A stretch of DNA of 64,000 nucleotides, taken from positions 1 through 64,000 of the forward strand of contig CALNAK010000014.1 in NCBI GenBank assembly GCA_937874185.1. Direction: 5' to 3'. The translations under genes and the position numbers were made by a program. The DNA is from an uncultured Lactobacillus sp. GTDB lineage: Bacteria > Bacillota > Bacilli > Lactobacillales > Lactobacillaceae. Positions within the stretch are counted from its first letter, which is position 1. Every line of letters starts with the position of its first letter. The notes under the pieces were generated by a model. It saw only the letters and a list, made by a program, of their open reading frames with translations. It had not been told where the DNA came from and made no database searches. This document shows, piece by piece, positions 7,604-17,900 of this stretch.

Positions 7604-9094
7604 TTAAGATTTTTCTTCTAAAAATGATTCTGGAATTTTATTTCCATATCTTAAAAGCTTTTGATACCAATAGTAACTATCCTTTTTATAACGGTTATAA
7701 GTCCCATTACCATTATCGTCCAAATCAACATATATCAATCCATAACGCTTTGACATTTGATTTGACGATGCTGAAACCATGTCTGTTGTTCCCCAAATAC
7801 AATACCCCATCAATTCAATTCCATCTTGGGTTAATGATATCAGCATTTCCTTAATATGTTCTCTAAGATATTCAACACGATAATCATCATGGATATGATC
7901 ATCATCCGTCAATTCATCCTTCGCACCTAAACCATTTTCAACAATGAATAACGGCTTCTGGTATCTATCATACAAATCAATCAAAGAAATTCGTAATCCA
8001 ACAGGATCAATTTGCCAGCCCCATTCACTTTCGGATAAATATTTATTATAAACTCCTACTGTTCTATTAGCTTTGGTAACTTTTAATCCTTTTGTATCGT
8101 ATGCTGTGCAAACAGAAGAATAATAACTAAATGCAACAAAATCAGCAGTATTTTCTTTAAGTAACTCCTTATCCCCCGGTTGTAATTCAATATGAATATT
8201 CTTTTTTTGTAATTTTTTTATTAAATATGTTGGATAAACACCTCTTGCTTGGATATCACTGAATGCATACACATCCCTCATCATTTTTGTCGCTTTCAAA
8301 ACGTTAAGTGGATCACTATTGTATGGATAAACAGTCGTCCTTGTTACCATACATCCCACCTTCATCTCGGGATATGTGTCGTGACAATACTTTACTACGC
8401 CAGCGGCAGCAATAAATTGATGATGCATTGCTTGATATATTACACTTTCAAAATTCTTCCCGAGAAATCTATCTTCAATAAGACCTGCTGAAGAAAATGG
8501 GTGTCTAATAATACTATCTATCTCGTTAATTGGTATCCAATATTTTACATAGTCGTGTAAATAATCAATTACTGTTTTTGCAAAACGTTCAAAATATTCA
8601 ACAATTTTTCTGTCATACCAAGAATCATATTTCAAAACTAAATTTAAAGGCATTTCATAATGTGACAGAGTCATAATTGGAGTTATATTATATTTCGCCA
8701 ACTCTTTAACCAAATCTAAATAATAATCTAATCCAGCTTGATTTGGTTCCAAATCATCACCATTGGGAAAGATTCTGGCCCAGCTAATTGAAAAACGATA
8801 TGCACTTATTCCAGTATCTGCCAACCTTTTAATATCCTCATGATAATTGTGATAAAAATCAACCCCATGTCTTTTAGCCCATCCTTTGGATGACTTATCA
8901 GCTAATGCAGATTTTATTTCAGCACTATTAATAGTATTAACTGACTTATAATCATTAGAATCAATTTGTGGGCGATAACGCAGACAGTCAGCAATGGACA
9001 TACCTTTACCATCTTCATTCCAACCACCTTCAACTTGATTAGCCGCAGTAGCTACTCCCCAAAGAAACTTCTGATTAATTTGATAATATTCCAT
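7604..9094 (-). CDS. 6-phospho-beta-glucosidase, GH1 family
   Basis: This protein of about 496 residues hydrolyses 6-phospho-beta-glucosides delivered by the upstream PTS. The GH1 N-terminal signature FLWGVATAANQVEGGW is at about residues 10-25. The acid/base Glu is in IPINEID and the nucleophile Glu in FIVENGLG near residue 380. The ATG giving MEYYQIN is chosen over an earlier in-frame TTG because GGAGGG ends six bases before it. The gene starts 12 bp after bglP and is the last gene of the licT-bglP-GH1 operon. Expression should need LicT-type antitermination. Confidence 0.93.
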   Translation of the reverse strand: MEYYQINQKFLWGVATAANQVEGGWNEDGKGMSIADCLRYRPQIDSNDYKSVNTINSAEIKSALADKSSKGWAKRHGVDFYHNYHEDIKRLADTGISAYRFSISWARIFPNGDDLEPNQAGLDYYLDLVKELAKYNITPIMTLSHYEMPLNLVLKYDSWYDRKIVEYFERFAKTVIDYLHDYVKYWIPINEIDSIIRHPFSSAGLIEDRFLGKNFESVIYQAMHHQFIAAAGVVKYCHDTYPEMKVGCMVTRTTVYPYNSDPLNVLKATKMMRDVYAFSDIQARGVYPTYLIKKLQKKNIHIELQPGDKELLKENTADFVAFSYYSSVCTAYDTKGLKVTKANRTVGVYNKYLSESEWGWQIDPVGLRISLIDLYDRYQKPLFIVENGLGAKDELTDDDHIHDDYRVEYLREHIKEMLISLTQDGIELMGYCIWGTTDMVSASSNQMSKRYGLIYVDLDDNGNGTYNRYKKDSYYWYQKLLRYGNKIPESFLEEKS

Positions 9095-9106
9095 AGTTCC
9101 CTCCAA

Positions 9107-10972
9107 TTAAGCCAACATCAATAAATCGTTGTTATATGTGACTTCCTTTTCTGTTTCTGGAATAGGTAGAATCTCTAGAAAATCTTTACTGTTCAATACA
9201 ATTACCATAACAGTTGGATCATAACCAGCATTCTTAATACCTTCCAAATCAAAGGTCAATAACTCTTGCCCGGCGTGGAATTCTTCACCTTTCTTAACTA
9301 ATGTCTTAAAGAATTTACCTTTAAGTTCAACTGTATCAATACCAATATGAATCAACAAATCAGCATCATTATCTAAATGAATTCCAATTGCGTGACTAGT
9401 TTCAAATACAGCGGAAACAACACCATCTGTTGGGGCAATAACTTTTCCTTCATCAGGAATTACAGCCATACCTTTTCCCATAATACCGCTTGAGAATGTT
9501 TCATCATTGACTTCACTGAGAGCAATTGTTCTTCCCTCAACTGGACTCTTGATAGTATGTTTTTCTGTAACTTTTTTATCCTCATTGTTCTTAGCAACTT
9601 TGGCATCTTTTTCACTAATTGGATCATCAAAACCAATTACCCATGTAGCAATAAATGTGGCGACACTAGAAATAAGAATTGTAGCAACTGCAGGTAAAAT
9701 ATAGTTTTCTGACTTAGAAACCCACATTGGTAAGCTCAAAAGTCCTGGTGTTACATATACGAAAGCCTTCATTTTCATAAATCCAGCAAACAATCCAGCA
9801 ACGGCGCCACCAATCATAGCACCGTACATAGGTTTCTTTAATTTCAAATTGACACCAAACATTGCAGGTTCGGTAATACCACCAAGATAAGCAGTAACAC
9901 TTGATGATAATGCTAAATCTCTAAGTTTCTTGTTCTTTGTCTTTAAACCAACTGCTAATGAGGCAGCAGCTTGAGACATATTAGAACATAGTGCAACAAC
10001 ACGAATAATTGGATCAAAGCCTTGTGTAGCAACCAATTGAATACTGATTGGGCTCAAAGCTTTATGAATACCAATAGATACCAACCATGGATAAGCTGCG
10101 GCTAAGATTGGAATAGCAATAAATCCAACATTGTTGTAAAGGAACATACTTACATTTGCAATACCGATTGAAATCAAGTTTGCAATAGGTCCAATTACAA
10201 GGAAAGTTAATGGAGCAGTGATCAACATAATTAACATTGGTTCTGCGAAGACCTTAATCATTCCTGGTGTAATCTTCTTAACAAATTTTTCGATGTAAGA
10301 CATAATCCATACAGATAAAATAACAGGAATTAATGTAGCTGAGTATGATACTAAATCAACTGGCATTCCTAAAAATTGTACCGGTTTGCCGGCTGCTACG
10401 AGGGCAACCCAATTAGGATTAACAGTAACTAATCCAATAAAGGCTCCCAAAAATTGATTTGTTTTAAATATTTTAGCAGCTGAGAATCCAATAAATGCAG
10501 GCATAAAGTAATAACCAGTATCAAATATTAGATTCAACATAATATAAGTCTGACTCTTATCAGATAAGACTCCTGACAACGTTAGAACAAGTAGTAAAAC
10601 CTTTCCCATTCCGGCTCCGGCTAGTAAAGGAATTACTGGAGCAATGGAACCAGTAATTGTTCCAATGATTTTGTCGAAAAGATTACGATTATCTTTAGAA
10701 TCATCATCTGAGCTACTATCATTATCTAAATCAAGCATATCAGCAAGTTCGTTATAAACATCTTCAACATTGTTACCAATAACTAGTTGGTATTGACCAG
10801 CTTTTTTTACTAGTTGTAAAATACCAGGTATATTTTTTACCTTTTCGTCATCTGCTTTAGATTCATCTTTCAAGACAAAACGCAGACGTGTTGCACAATG
10901 AACAACGGATTTAATATTCCCTTTTCCGCCGACACCTTGAATAATATCTTTATTCATCTGTTCGTATTCCAT
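9107..10972 (-). CDS. bglP: beta-glucoside-specific PTS permease, IIBCA
   Basis: This protein of about 621 residues takes up and phosphorylates beta-glucosides. An N-terminal IIB domain carries the phosphorylated Cys in HCATRLRF (about residue 26). A central IIC domain of roughly ten helices spans about residues 105-460. A C-terminal IIA domain holds the active-site His in LLIHIGIDTV near residue 555. I choose the ATG giving MEYEQMNK because AAAGGGG sits about eight bases before it; an in-frame upstream ATG lacks a site. The start overlaps the end of the antiterminator gene by 23 bp, which suggests translational coupling. Confidence 0.93.
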   Translation of the reverse strand: MEYEQMNKDIIQGVGGKGNIKSVVHCATRLRFVLKDESKADDEKVKNIPGILQLVKKAGQYQLVIGNNVEDVYNELADMLDLDNDSSSDDDSKDNRNLFDKIIGTITGSIAPVIPLLAGAGMGKVLLLVLTLSGVLSDKSQTYIMLNLIFDTGYYFMPAFIGFSAAKIFKTNQFLGAFIGLVTVNPNWVALVAAGKPVQFLGMPVDLVSYSATLIPVILSVWIMSYIEKFVKKITPGMIKVFAEPMLIMLITAPLTFLVIGPIANLISIGIANVSMFLYNNVGFIAIPILAAAYPWLVSIGIHKALSPISIQLVATQGFDPIIRVVALCSNMSQAAASLAVGLKTKNKKLRDLALSSSVTAYLGGITEPAMFGVNLKLKKPMYGAMIGGAVAGLFAGFMKMKAFVYVTPGLLSLPMWVSKSENYILPAVATILISSVATFIATWVIGFDDPISEKDAKVAKNNEDKKVTEKHTIKSPVEGRTIALSEVNDETFSSGIMGKGMAVIPDEGKVIAPTDGVVSAVFETSHAIGIHLDNDADLLIHIGIDTVELKGKFFKTLVKKGEEFHAGQELLTFDLEGIKNAGYDPTVMVIVLNSKDFLEILPIPETEKEVTYNNDLLMLA

Positions 10973-11825
10973 CAGTATTCCCCTTTGAATTTTGTGTAAT
11001 TCTAGCAATATGAATAGTCATATATAGTAAATCTTCATTACTTAGAACATAGTTATATGTTTGTTTAATAAATTCCTTTATTTTCAAAGCACATTCATAA
11101 GACTCAATCTTTTTCCCTTTAATTACCTCTAACATATCGTCACTTAAATCGCCGATTGATCTTGATTCATTTTTGTACATCATATATTGCCAAAAAAATT
11201 TAAGATGTGTAACAAATCGGTTGTAGTCCAAGGATTCACGATCAATATCGACTGACATCTGATAAGTTACTATGCTGGTAATCTTTTTAATAAAATCAAT
11301 AACTTCATGAAAATCATCTAACCTATTACCCAATTCACCACTTATAATATGAATCGCTATAAATCCAGCTTCATCTTCGGGTAACTTGATATCACATTCT
11401 TTATTAATCAACTCAATTGCCCATAAACCTATACTAAATTCCTTAGGATAATAACTACGAATCTCCCATAAAAACTGATTAGTTAGGAATAGACCTTCCT
11501 TTGCTCGATCAACACTAGAAGAAATGTGATCTGTTAATGCAATATAGACACTATCAGTCAACTTAATGTCACTGTCAGCTCTAGCTTTATCCACTATTTT
11601 CTTTGCAATCTGGAAGAAACTAACTGGAATATCATTAACCATATCCAAAATCAGTTTCCTGTCCCCCTTACTTACTGGTACAAAAGTTTTATATATTTTG
11701 CTTTCGTCAACCTCCTCGTTGAAATGCTTTCCATAAGCAATTGCTTTTCCAATAACAATAATTTCCTGGTGATTGTCGTTTCTAGTAATAAATGCATTAT
11801 TATTTAAAATCTTTTTAATTTTCAT
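10950..11825 (-). CDS. licT: BglG/LicT-family transcription antiterminator
   Basis: This 291-residue protein has an RNA-binding CAT domain at residues 1-55 (IKKILNNNAFITRNDNHQEI), then two PRD regulatory domains (about 65-170 and 175-285) with conserved His residues, for example in ALTDHISSSVDRA and IHIISGELGN. It should bind the RAT hairpin in its own leader and block the overlapping terminator when beta-glucoside is available, with activity set by PTS phosphorylation of PRD histidines. It is the first gene of licT-bglP-GH1. LicT is the closest named relative on architecture. Confidence 0.92.
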   Translation of the reverse strand: MKIKKILNNNAFITRNDNHQEIIVIGKAIAYGKHFNEEVDESKIYKTFVPVSKGDRKLILDMVNDIPVSFFQIAKKIVDKARADSDIKLTDSVYIALTDHISSSVDRAKEGLFLTNQFLWEIRSYYPKEFSIGLWAIELINKECDIKLPEDEAGFIAIHIISGELGNRLDDFHEVIDFIKKITSIVTYQMSVDIDRESLDYNRFVTHLKFFWQYMMYKNESRSIGDLSDDMLEVIKGKKIESYECALKIKEFIKQTYNYVLSNEDLLYMTIHIARITQNSKGNTDGIRTDE

Positions 11826-11867
11826 AGTATCGACCCCCTATTTATGATTGATACAACTCCAATCCAT

Positions 11868-11908
11868 AAAAAAAGCCCACTTAGTCCTATAGTTAGGACC
11901 AAGTGGGT
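11868..11908 (-). terminator. LicT-controlled leader terminator of the beta-glucoside operon
   Basis: On the minus strand CCCACTTGGTCCTA pairs with TAGGACTAAGTGGG and is followed by seven T. Its 5' edge overlaps the AACC end of the RAT site, so the two structures exclude each other. Confidence 0.87.
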
Positions 11909-11942
11909 TTTGTGTAGCTCCTGTACTTTGCTATAACAATCC
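11906..11942 (-). promoter_or_regulatory. ribonucleic antiterminator (RAT) site
   Basis: The minus-strand RNA begins GGAUUGUUA and ends CAAAACC, the two conserved flanks of LicT/SacY-type RAT hairpins. The centre is longer than usual: AUAGC pairs with GCUAC around an 11-nt loop. It overlaps the terminator, as antitermination requires. Confidence 0.8.
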
Positions 11943-11974
11943 CAGTCATTTATCATTATTAATTTCATATTTTA

Positions 11975-11988
11975 TGATAGCGCTTTTA
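11975..11988. promoter_or_regulatory. candidate cre (CcpA) site of the beta-glucoside operon
   Basis: TGATAGCGCTTTTA matches the cre consensus TGWNANCGNTNNCA at 13 of 14 positions. It lies just upstream of the RAT/terminator leader, suggesting carbon catabolite repression. Confidence 0.6.
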
Positions 11989-12038
11989 TAGTGTGCCGTC
12001 AATGATATTTAAAATATAAAAACTATTGAATTCATTAT

Positions 12039-12067
12039 TTGGCTAAACAAATTAGAAAAGTTATAAT
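12039..12067 (+). promoter_or_regulatory. sigma-A promoter of pepD
   Basis: TTGGCT and TATAAT are separated by exactly 17 bp and lie about 40 bp before the pepD start codon. Confidence 0.65.
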
Positions 12068-12105
12068 TGAGATACTATAAACATTTAAAGGAGAATATTA
12101 ATACA

Positions 12106-13515
12106 ATGGAAAAACGAATTAAAGGTTCATGTACATCAGTTTTAGTTGGTAAAGATGCTTCTATTGATGGTTCAACAATTATCTCTAGAAATGATGATGG
12201 TCACGAGGCTCTTGACCCACAACGTTTTGTCGTTGTTAATCCAGAGGATCAACCTAAAACTTACCAATCAATTATTAGTAAAGTAAACGTTGATTTACCT
12301 GACAATCCTCTCCGCTACACATCAATTCCTAACTCAATTTTGACAAACGGTATCTGGCCTGCTGCCGGAATCAATAGTGAAAATGTTGCTATGTCAGCAA
12401 CCGAAACTATCACTACTAATTCTCGTGTTCTTGGTCTCGACCCATTTGTTGAAGGTGGACTTGGTGAAGAAGACCTTGTTACAGTTGTTCTTCCTTATAT
12501 TCACAACGCCCGTGAAGGTGTAAAACGTTTGGGTGCTCTATTGGAAAAATATGGTACTTACGAACCAAACGGTATTTCATTCGCTGATCACGATGAAGTT
12601 TGGTGGTTAGAAACTATTGGTGGACACCACTGGGCCGCTGTTCGTATCCCTGATGATGCTTACGTTGTTGCACCTAACCGTATGAATATCGACAATTTTG
12701 ACTTTAACTCAGATGACACAATGAGTTCAGCTGACTTGAAAGACATGATTGACGACAACAAATTGAATCCCGACTTTAACAAGTACAACTTGAGACATAT
12801 CTTCGGTAGCTCATCTATCAAAGATACTGTTTACAACAATCCTCGTGCTTGGTACGGTCAAAAATTCTTTAGTCCTGATACAGTTAATGATCCAATGGAC
12901 CAAGATCTTCCATTCATTTGCCATGCTAATCGTAAAATTTCAATTGAGGATGTTAAATTTGTTTTGAGTTCTCACTTTGAAAATACTAAGTATGACGTTT
13001 ATGGAAATGGCTCAGAATCTGACAAGAAATTGTTCCGTCCAATTGGTATCAACCGTAATCACGACGTTCACATTCTTCAAATTAGAAACAACGTTCCTGA
13101 CGAAATTGCCGGTATTCACTGGTTAGCTTACGGTGCCAATACATTCAATACAGTTGTTCCATTCTACGCTAACGTCAATGACACACCTGCCGTTTACAAG
13201 AATGCTACTGGGAAATTCGATATGAACAACATGTACTGGTTAAGTTGTACAACTGCCCTATTGGGTGATACTGACTATGACTTCTACGTTGATATGAGAA
13301 ATGACTATGAACTCGACGCTATGAGTACTTATCGTAAGATTCAAAACGATACTGACGCTGCTCTTAAAGATCAAAGTGAATCAATCACTAAATATCTTGA
13401 AGCTGCTAATGAAAACTTAGCTAACGTTGCTTTTGAAAAACAAACTAAGCTACTTGGCGACATGGTAACTGCCGGTTCAGAAAACATGAAATTACGTTAT
13501 AACTTAAACGATTAA
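12106..13515 (+). CDS. pepD: C69-family dipeptidase (PepD type)
   Basis: This cytoplasmic peptidase of about 469 residues cleaves dipeptides taken up during growth on protein-rich substrates. Family C69 enzymes are N-terminal-nucleophile hydrolases; the nucleophile is the Cys in GSCTSVL, residue 9 from the chosen start, followed by the conserved ASIDGSTIISRNDDGHE. I chose the internal ATG (MEKRIKG) because AAAGGAG lies about nine bases before it; the earlier in-frame start has no site. Nine residues before Cys imply a short processed propeptide. It is monocistronic, with a terminator after it. Confidence 0.92.
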   Translation: MEKRIKGSCTSVLVGKDASIDGSTIISRNDDGHEALDPQRFVVVNPEDQPKTYQSIISKVNVDLPDNPLRYTSIPNSILTNGIWPAAGINSENVAMSATETITTNSRVLGLDPFVEGGLGEEDLVTVVLPYIHNAREGVKRLGALLEKYGTYEPNGISFADHDEVWWLETIGGHHWAAVRIPDDAYVVAPNRMNIDNFDFNSDDTMSSADLKDMIDDNKLNPDFNKYNLRHIFGSSSIKDTVYNNPRAWYGQKFFSPDTVNDPMDQDLPFICHANRKISIEDVKFVLSSHFENTKYDVYGNGSESDKKLFRPIGINRNHDVHILQIRNNVPDEIAGIHWLAYGANTFNTVVPFYANVNDTPAVYKNATGKFDMNNMYWLSCTTALLGDTDYDFYVDMRNDYELDAMSTYRKIQNDTDAALKDQSESITKYLEAANENLANVAFEKQTKLLGDMVTAGSENMKLRYNLND

Positions 13516-13533
13516 CCGAAAATTTATTAAAAT

Positions 13534-13572
13534 TAATGGTGAATTCAGCTATCTGGATTCACCATTTTTGTG
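13534..13572 (+). terminator. terminator of pepD
   Basis: ATGGTGAATTCAG pairs with CTGGATTCACCAT, followed by a T run. Confidence 0.85.
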
Positions 13573-13617
13573 TTTCAATAATTGCAACTAAAAAATATTT
13601 TTTATTTGCAGTTTTAA

Positions 13618-13631
13618 CAAACATATGTTCG
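13618..13631. promoter_or_regulatory. LexA-like (SOS) box upstream of sbcD
   Basis: CAAACATATGTTCG differs at one position from the Firmicutes LexA box CGAACATATGTTCG. It lies about 130 bp before sbcD, in the only intergenic space that could hold the promoter. Confidence 0.6.
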
Positions 13632-13758
13632 TTGATAATGATATGATTTCAATATGCTAATAAATCATCAAACTAATTCCTAATTTGGGGTTGTCGTCTT
13701 TCAAAATTAGACGTATAAAAAATATATCGTAACAATAATTCAACTTGGAGGGATTCAA

Positions 13759-14946
13759 ATGAAACTTTTACATACAGCTGACTGGCATATTGGACGAACC
13801 TTGAATGGGTTCTCTCTTTTAGATGAACAAGAACACGCTTTTGACCAGATTTTACAAATTGCTAAAGAGGAAAAAGTCGATGGCATCGTCATTGCTGGAG
13901 ATATTTATGATCGAGCTATTCCCGGTGTTGATGCAGTTTCAGCATTGAATGAAATGTTCAGACGAATCAATTTGGAAAATCAAATTCCTATTTATGCTAT
14001 TTCTGGTAATCATGACGGGGCTAAACGTTTAAACTACGGTCGTGACTGGATGGAATTCTCCAATTTTCATTTGAATACACTCTTAGAAGAGGCCTTCGTA
14101 CCAGTTGAAAATGACGATGTTCAAATATTTATGTTGCCATTTTTTGACCCAATGGATGCTCGAGTTTATTACAACAAACAAGGCTTAGACGAGGAAATTG
14201 TTAAGAATATTCATACTATTAATGATGCCATGAATCTAGTTCTTACCGATATTGAAAAGAAGTTTTCACCAAATAAAAAACATATTTTGATTTCCCATTT
14301 TGCGGTCACACCTAGTAAAGATGATGAACTCGAATTAACTAGCGAGACGACCTCAAAAGTTGGTGGCTTGGCAACTCTTACGGCCAATCGATTTGAGAAA
14401 TTTGACTACGTCATGTTAGGACATATCCATACACGTTTTGCTTCACCTAACGATAAAATTCGTTATTCTGGTAGTCCTGTAAAATTCAATGTCAAAGAAG
14501 CACGTTTGAAAAATCAGGGCAAAGGTGTTGACATCGTTGATATTACTGATGATGGCATTACTCGAACTTTCAAAAAAATTGAACCAAATACTGATCTAAT
14601 CGTTCTAGAAGAAACTTGGGAGACTCTACTTGACCCTGAATTTTACAAGAATCAACCGGTTGATAAAGATTGGTTTGCAATAACTATTACTGAATTCGAT
14701 CGAACTCAACATACTCAAACTAATATCCGAGCCCAACTTCAAAATATTTATGGAACTGTCGTTGAATTGGATTATCAAAATATTCAAAATGACCAATCTA
14801 ACCTAACTTTGGCTAAGAATTCTAAGGACTTGAGTCCTGAAGATACGGTTGATCAATTCTATAAATCAATTACCGATAAAGATTTATCCGAATCACAAAA
14901 AAATATCGTTGAGAATATCTTCGTTGAATTAGGAAAGGAGAAATAA
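13759..14946 (+). CDS. sbcD: exonuclease SbcCD subunit D
   Basis: This 395-residue Mn-dependent nuclease subunit of the SbcCD complex opens hairpins and cleaves blocked DNA ends. The metallophosphoesterase motifs appear in order: DWHIGR (about residue 8), GDIYDR (about 49), SGNHDG (about 83), SHF (about 183) and GHIHTRF (about 222). The C-terminal capping region follows to residue 395. ATG follows GGAGGG. It is separated from sbcC by two bases, so the two are cotranscribed and probably coupled. The upstream LexA-like box suggests SOS induction. Confidence 0.95.
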   Translation: MKLLHTADWHIGRTLNGFSLLDEQEHAFDQILQIAKEEKVDGIVIAGDIYDRAIPGVDAVSALNEMFRRINLENQIPIYAISGNHDGAKRLNYGRDWMEFSNFHLNTLLEEAFVPVENDDVQIFMLPFFDPMDARVYYNKQGLDEEIVKNIHTINDAMNLVLTDIEKKFSPNKKHILISHFAVTPSKDDELELTSETTSKVGGLATLTANRFEKFDYVMLGHIHTRFASPNDKIRYSGSPVKFNVKEARLKNQGKGVDIVDITDDGITRTFKKIEPNTDLIVLEETWETLLDPEFYKNQPVDKDWFAITITEFDRTQHTQTNIRAQLQNIYGTVVELDYQNIQNDQSNLTLAKNSKDLSPEDTVDQFYKSITDKDLSESQKNIVENIFVELGKEK

Positions 14947-14948
14947 TT

Positions 14949-17900
14949 TTGAAACCAGCATATCTTGAAATGAACTATTTCGGACCACATGAACATTCAA
15001 TTATCGATTTTACCAAACTAGATGAATCACCAATCTTCCTAATTGGTGGCGATACCGGTGCCGGTAAATCTACTATTTTTGACGCTATGACTTTTGCGCT
15101 ATTCGGTAGTACCACTGGTGACCGTGAACCTAAAGAGATGCGCAGCCAATTTGCCCCAGACGATAAAGCTACAGAAGTTACTTTTTATTTTGAGCAAGGC
15201 AATCTTCTTTACAAAATAACTCGTACACCTGAACAATGGTTGGCTAAGAAAAATGGTGACGGTTTAACCAAAAAAGCTACTACCGCAAAGTTATCCACGG
15301 TGGATAAAATCGGTGGAATTGAAACTGACAGTTTAGCCTCTAAACCAGTCGACGTTGGTCATATGATTGATGACATTCTAAATTTGAATGCCCAACAATT
15401 TAAGAAAATTATTCTCCTACCTCAAAATGATTTCTCTGAATTCTTGAAAGCTAGTACCGACGATAAAGAAACCATCCTCAAGAAAATCTTTGGCACTCAA
15501 CTTTATTCCAACTTCACTACCAAATTAAAAGCCAAATATAACGAAGCTAACTCCGAAAGTGAAAAGTTCAATACTGAATTGGACACTCAAATTGGTTCGA
15601 GTGCTTGGACTGATGAGGAGCGTGAGAAACTTCAACATGAAGCAATCGATCAAACTGTTCCGATTCTTGAGAAATTTTTAGAGGAACATAAATCTGTCCT
15701 TCAACAAAATAAAAAAGAAAAAGATACAATCAACGCAACAGTTAAAAAAGCTGACGCTGACTCTCAAGTTGCAACTGACTTACACAATAAATTCAATAAT
15801 TTGGACGAATTGAAAAAGAAGTATCAAAAGGAAATTACCGATAAAACTAACGAAATGAAAGCTCAACAATTACACCTTGATGAACTGAAATGGGCTGAAC
15901 CATTAAAAGATACCGTTCGTGACTTGGATAGTAAAAATTCAGAATATCATCAAAAAACACTTGCTAAAGAACAACTTGATCAACAACTTTCTACCGCAAA
16001 AGACAGTTTTGAAACGGCTCAAACTAAAGTGGATGAATTAACCAAAAAAACTAGTGAAGACGAAACTAATCAAGCTAGAATTTCTAAATTAACTGCTATC
16101 ATCCCCCAAGTTAAATCCCTAGAGGATTTGCAAAAACAATTAACAAACTTGAATCCGCAGGTTGACACTTTAAAAGCTGATTTACAAAAGCAAACCGATA
16201 CCGCTGATGAAATTCGAAGTAATATCAAAGATAAAACAACCAATTTAGTTCCAATTGACAAATTGCAGAATGACAAAGATATCTTGGTAAAATCCAAAGA
16301 TAATTTTGTTGAAACCTTAACTCCACTTAAAAATAAGCAACATAATCTAACAAATGAAGTGACTAAAATTGAAACTAATCTATCTGATTTAAACGAGGAA
16401 TTATCTCAAAAGACTGCTATCTACGAATCAACAAAAAAAGATTATGAAACTAAAATTGTCCGTCGCCAAGATTTGATGATTGCTCAATTACAAAAAGAAT
16501 TAAAAGATGGCGAACAATGTGTCGTTTGTGGTTCGACTGACCATTCTCACATGGTGTCCAAGGGTGACGCCAATGAAGAAGAATTGAAGGAATTAATTGA
16601 AAATATTGATAATTCCCAAAAGGCTTACGCCGCTGCTGATGATTCTTTAAAAACAGTTAAGAGGAACGTTGCCAAAACTACTAAGGAATTAGCTGACAAG
16701 AAACAGGAATTAGAATCTGCCAAAACTGACCTAACTGCTAAATATAATGAGTTAGTTTCCACATCTGACTTAACATTCAATACTGATTTCTCATTGGAAG
16801 AAGTTAAAAACGTCTTCAACAAAGCTATTGACGTCATTGATATTCAATTAAAGGACGCCAATAAACTTGCCAAAGAAATTCAAAAACTAAACGATGACTT
16901 GGTGAAACTAAACAAATCTATTGCGGACAATCAAGCTAATTTATCTGCTAAAAAATCTGAAGTCAAAACTACTCAAGCAACCTTTGAAAAAACTAACAAG
17001 ACAATTGACCCTGCCGACGATCGTCCTAGTGCTGAATTGATCAAAGAACATGACCAACTCAAGAAAAGCAGTGACGAATATCATAAACAATTGGACGATT
17101 CTAAGAAATTAGCTCAAGATAGCAAAGACCAATTTGCCAAATATCAGACTCAATCTGAAGATGCTAAAAATGAATTATCTGCCCAAAAGAAAGCTATTGA
17201 GAAATTAAATAAATCGTTAAAATTCGCCTTATCTGCTGACAACGCCAAGACGAACGATGAATCAGTCCTCAATTCATGGATTACTGAAATCAGCCAAGAC
17301 AAGCTCACTCAAATCCAAAAGGATTTGAATAATTACAATCGAACTAAAGAAATTTTGGCTGAAGATATTCAAAAAGCCACTGATTCAGTTGCCGATAAAG
17401 TTGATCCTGATATTGTTAAGATTCAACAAGTCTTGTCTGAATTAAAAACGCAACGTGATGCAGTTATCTCCAAAGTTGCTAAAATTGAACAAGCCTTTGA
17501 ACTCACACAAGATAGTTTCAATAAGATAAAACAAATCATGTCGCAACAAGCTAAATTTGCGACAACACTTGCCGATATTACTAGTTTATATAACGTAATT
17601 TCTGGTAAAGATGGCAATGATAATAAGCTGAAGCTGGAAACTTATGTTGTCCAAAATTATCTCAAAGAGATTTTGAATTACGCCAACGACAACTTCATTG
17701 GTGAATTATCAAATAATCGTTATAGCTTTGAAATCGCTAGTGAGGGTTCCGATAAACGTACTGATCATGGACTTGATATCAGTGTTTACGATAATGAAAC
17801 TAACGATTCCCGTTCAACCAAGACCCTATCTGGTGGTGAAACCTTCATTGCGGCACTATCTATTGCCTTGTCATTGAGTGAAGTTGTTCAATCATCCGCC

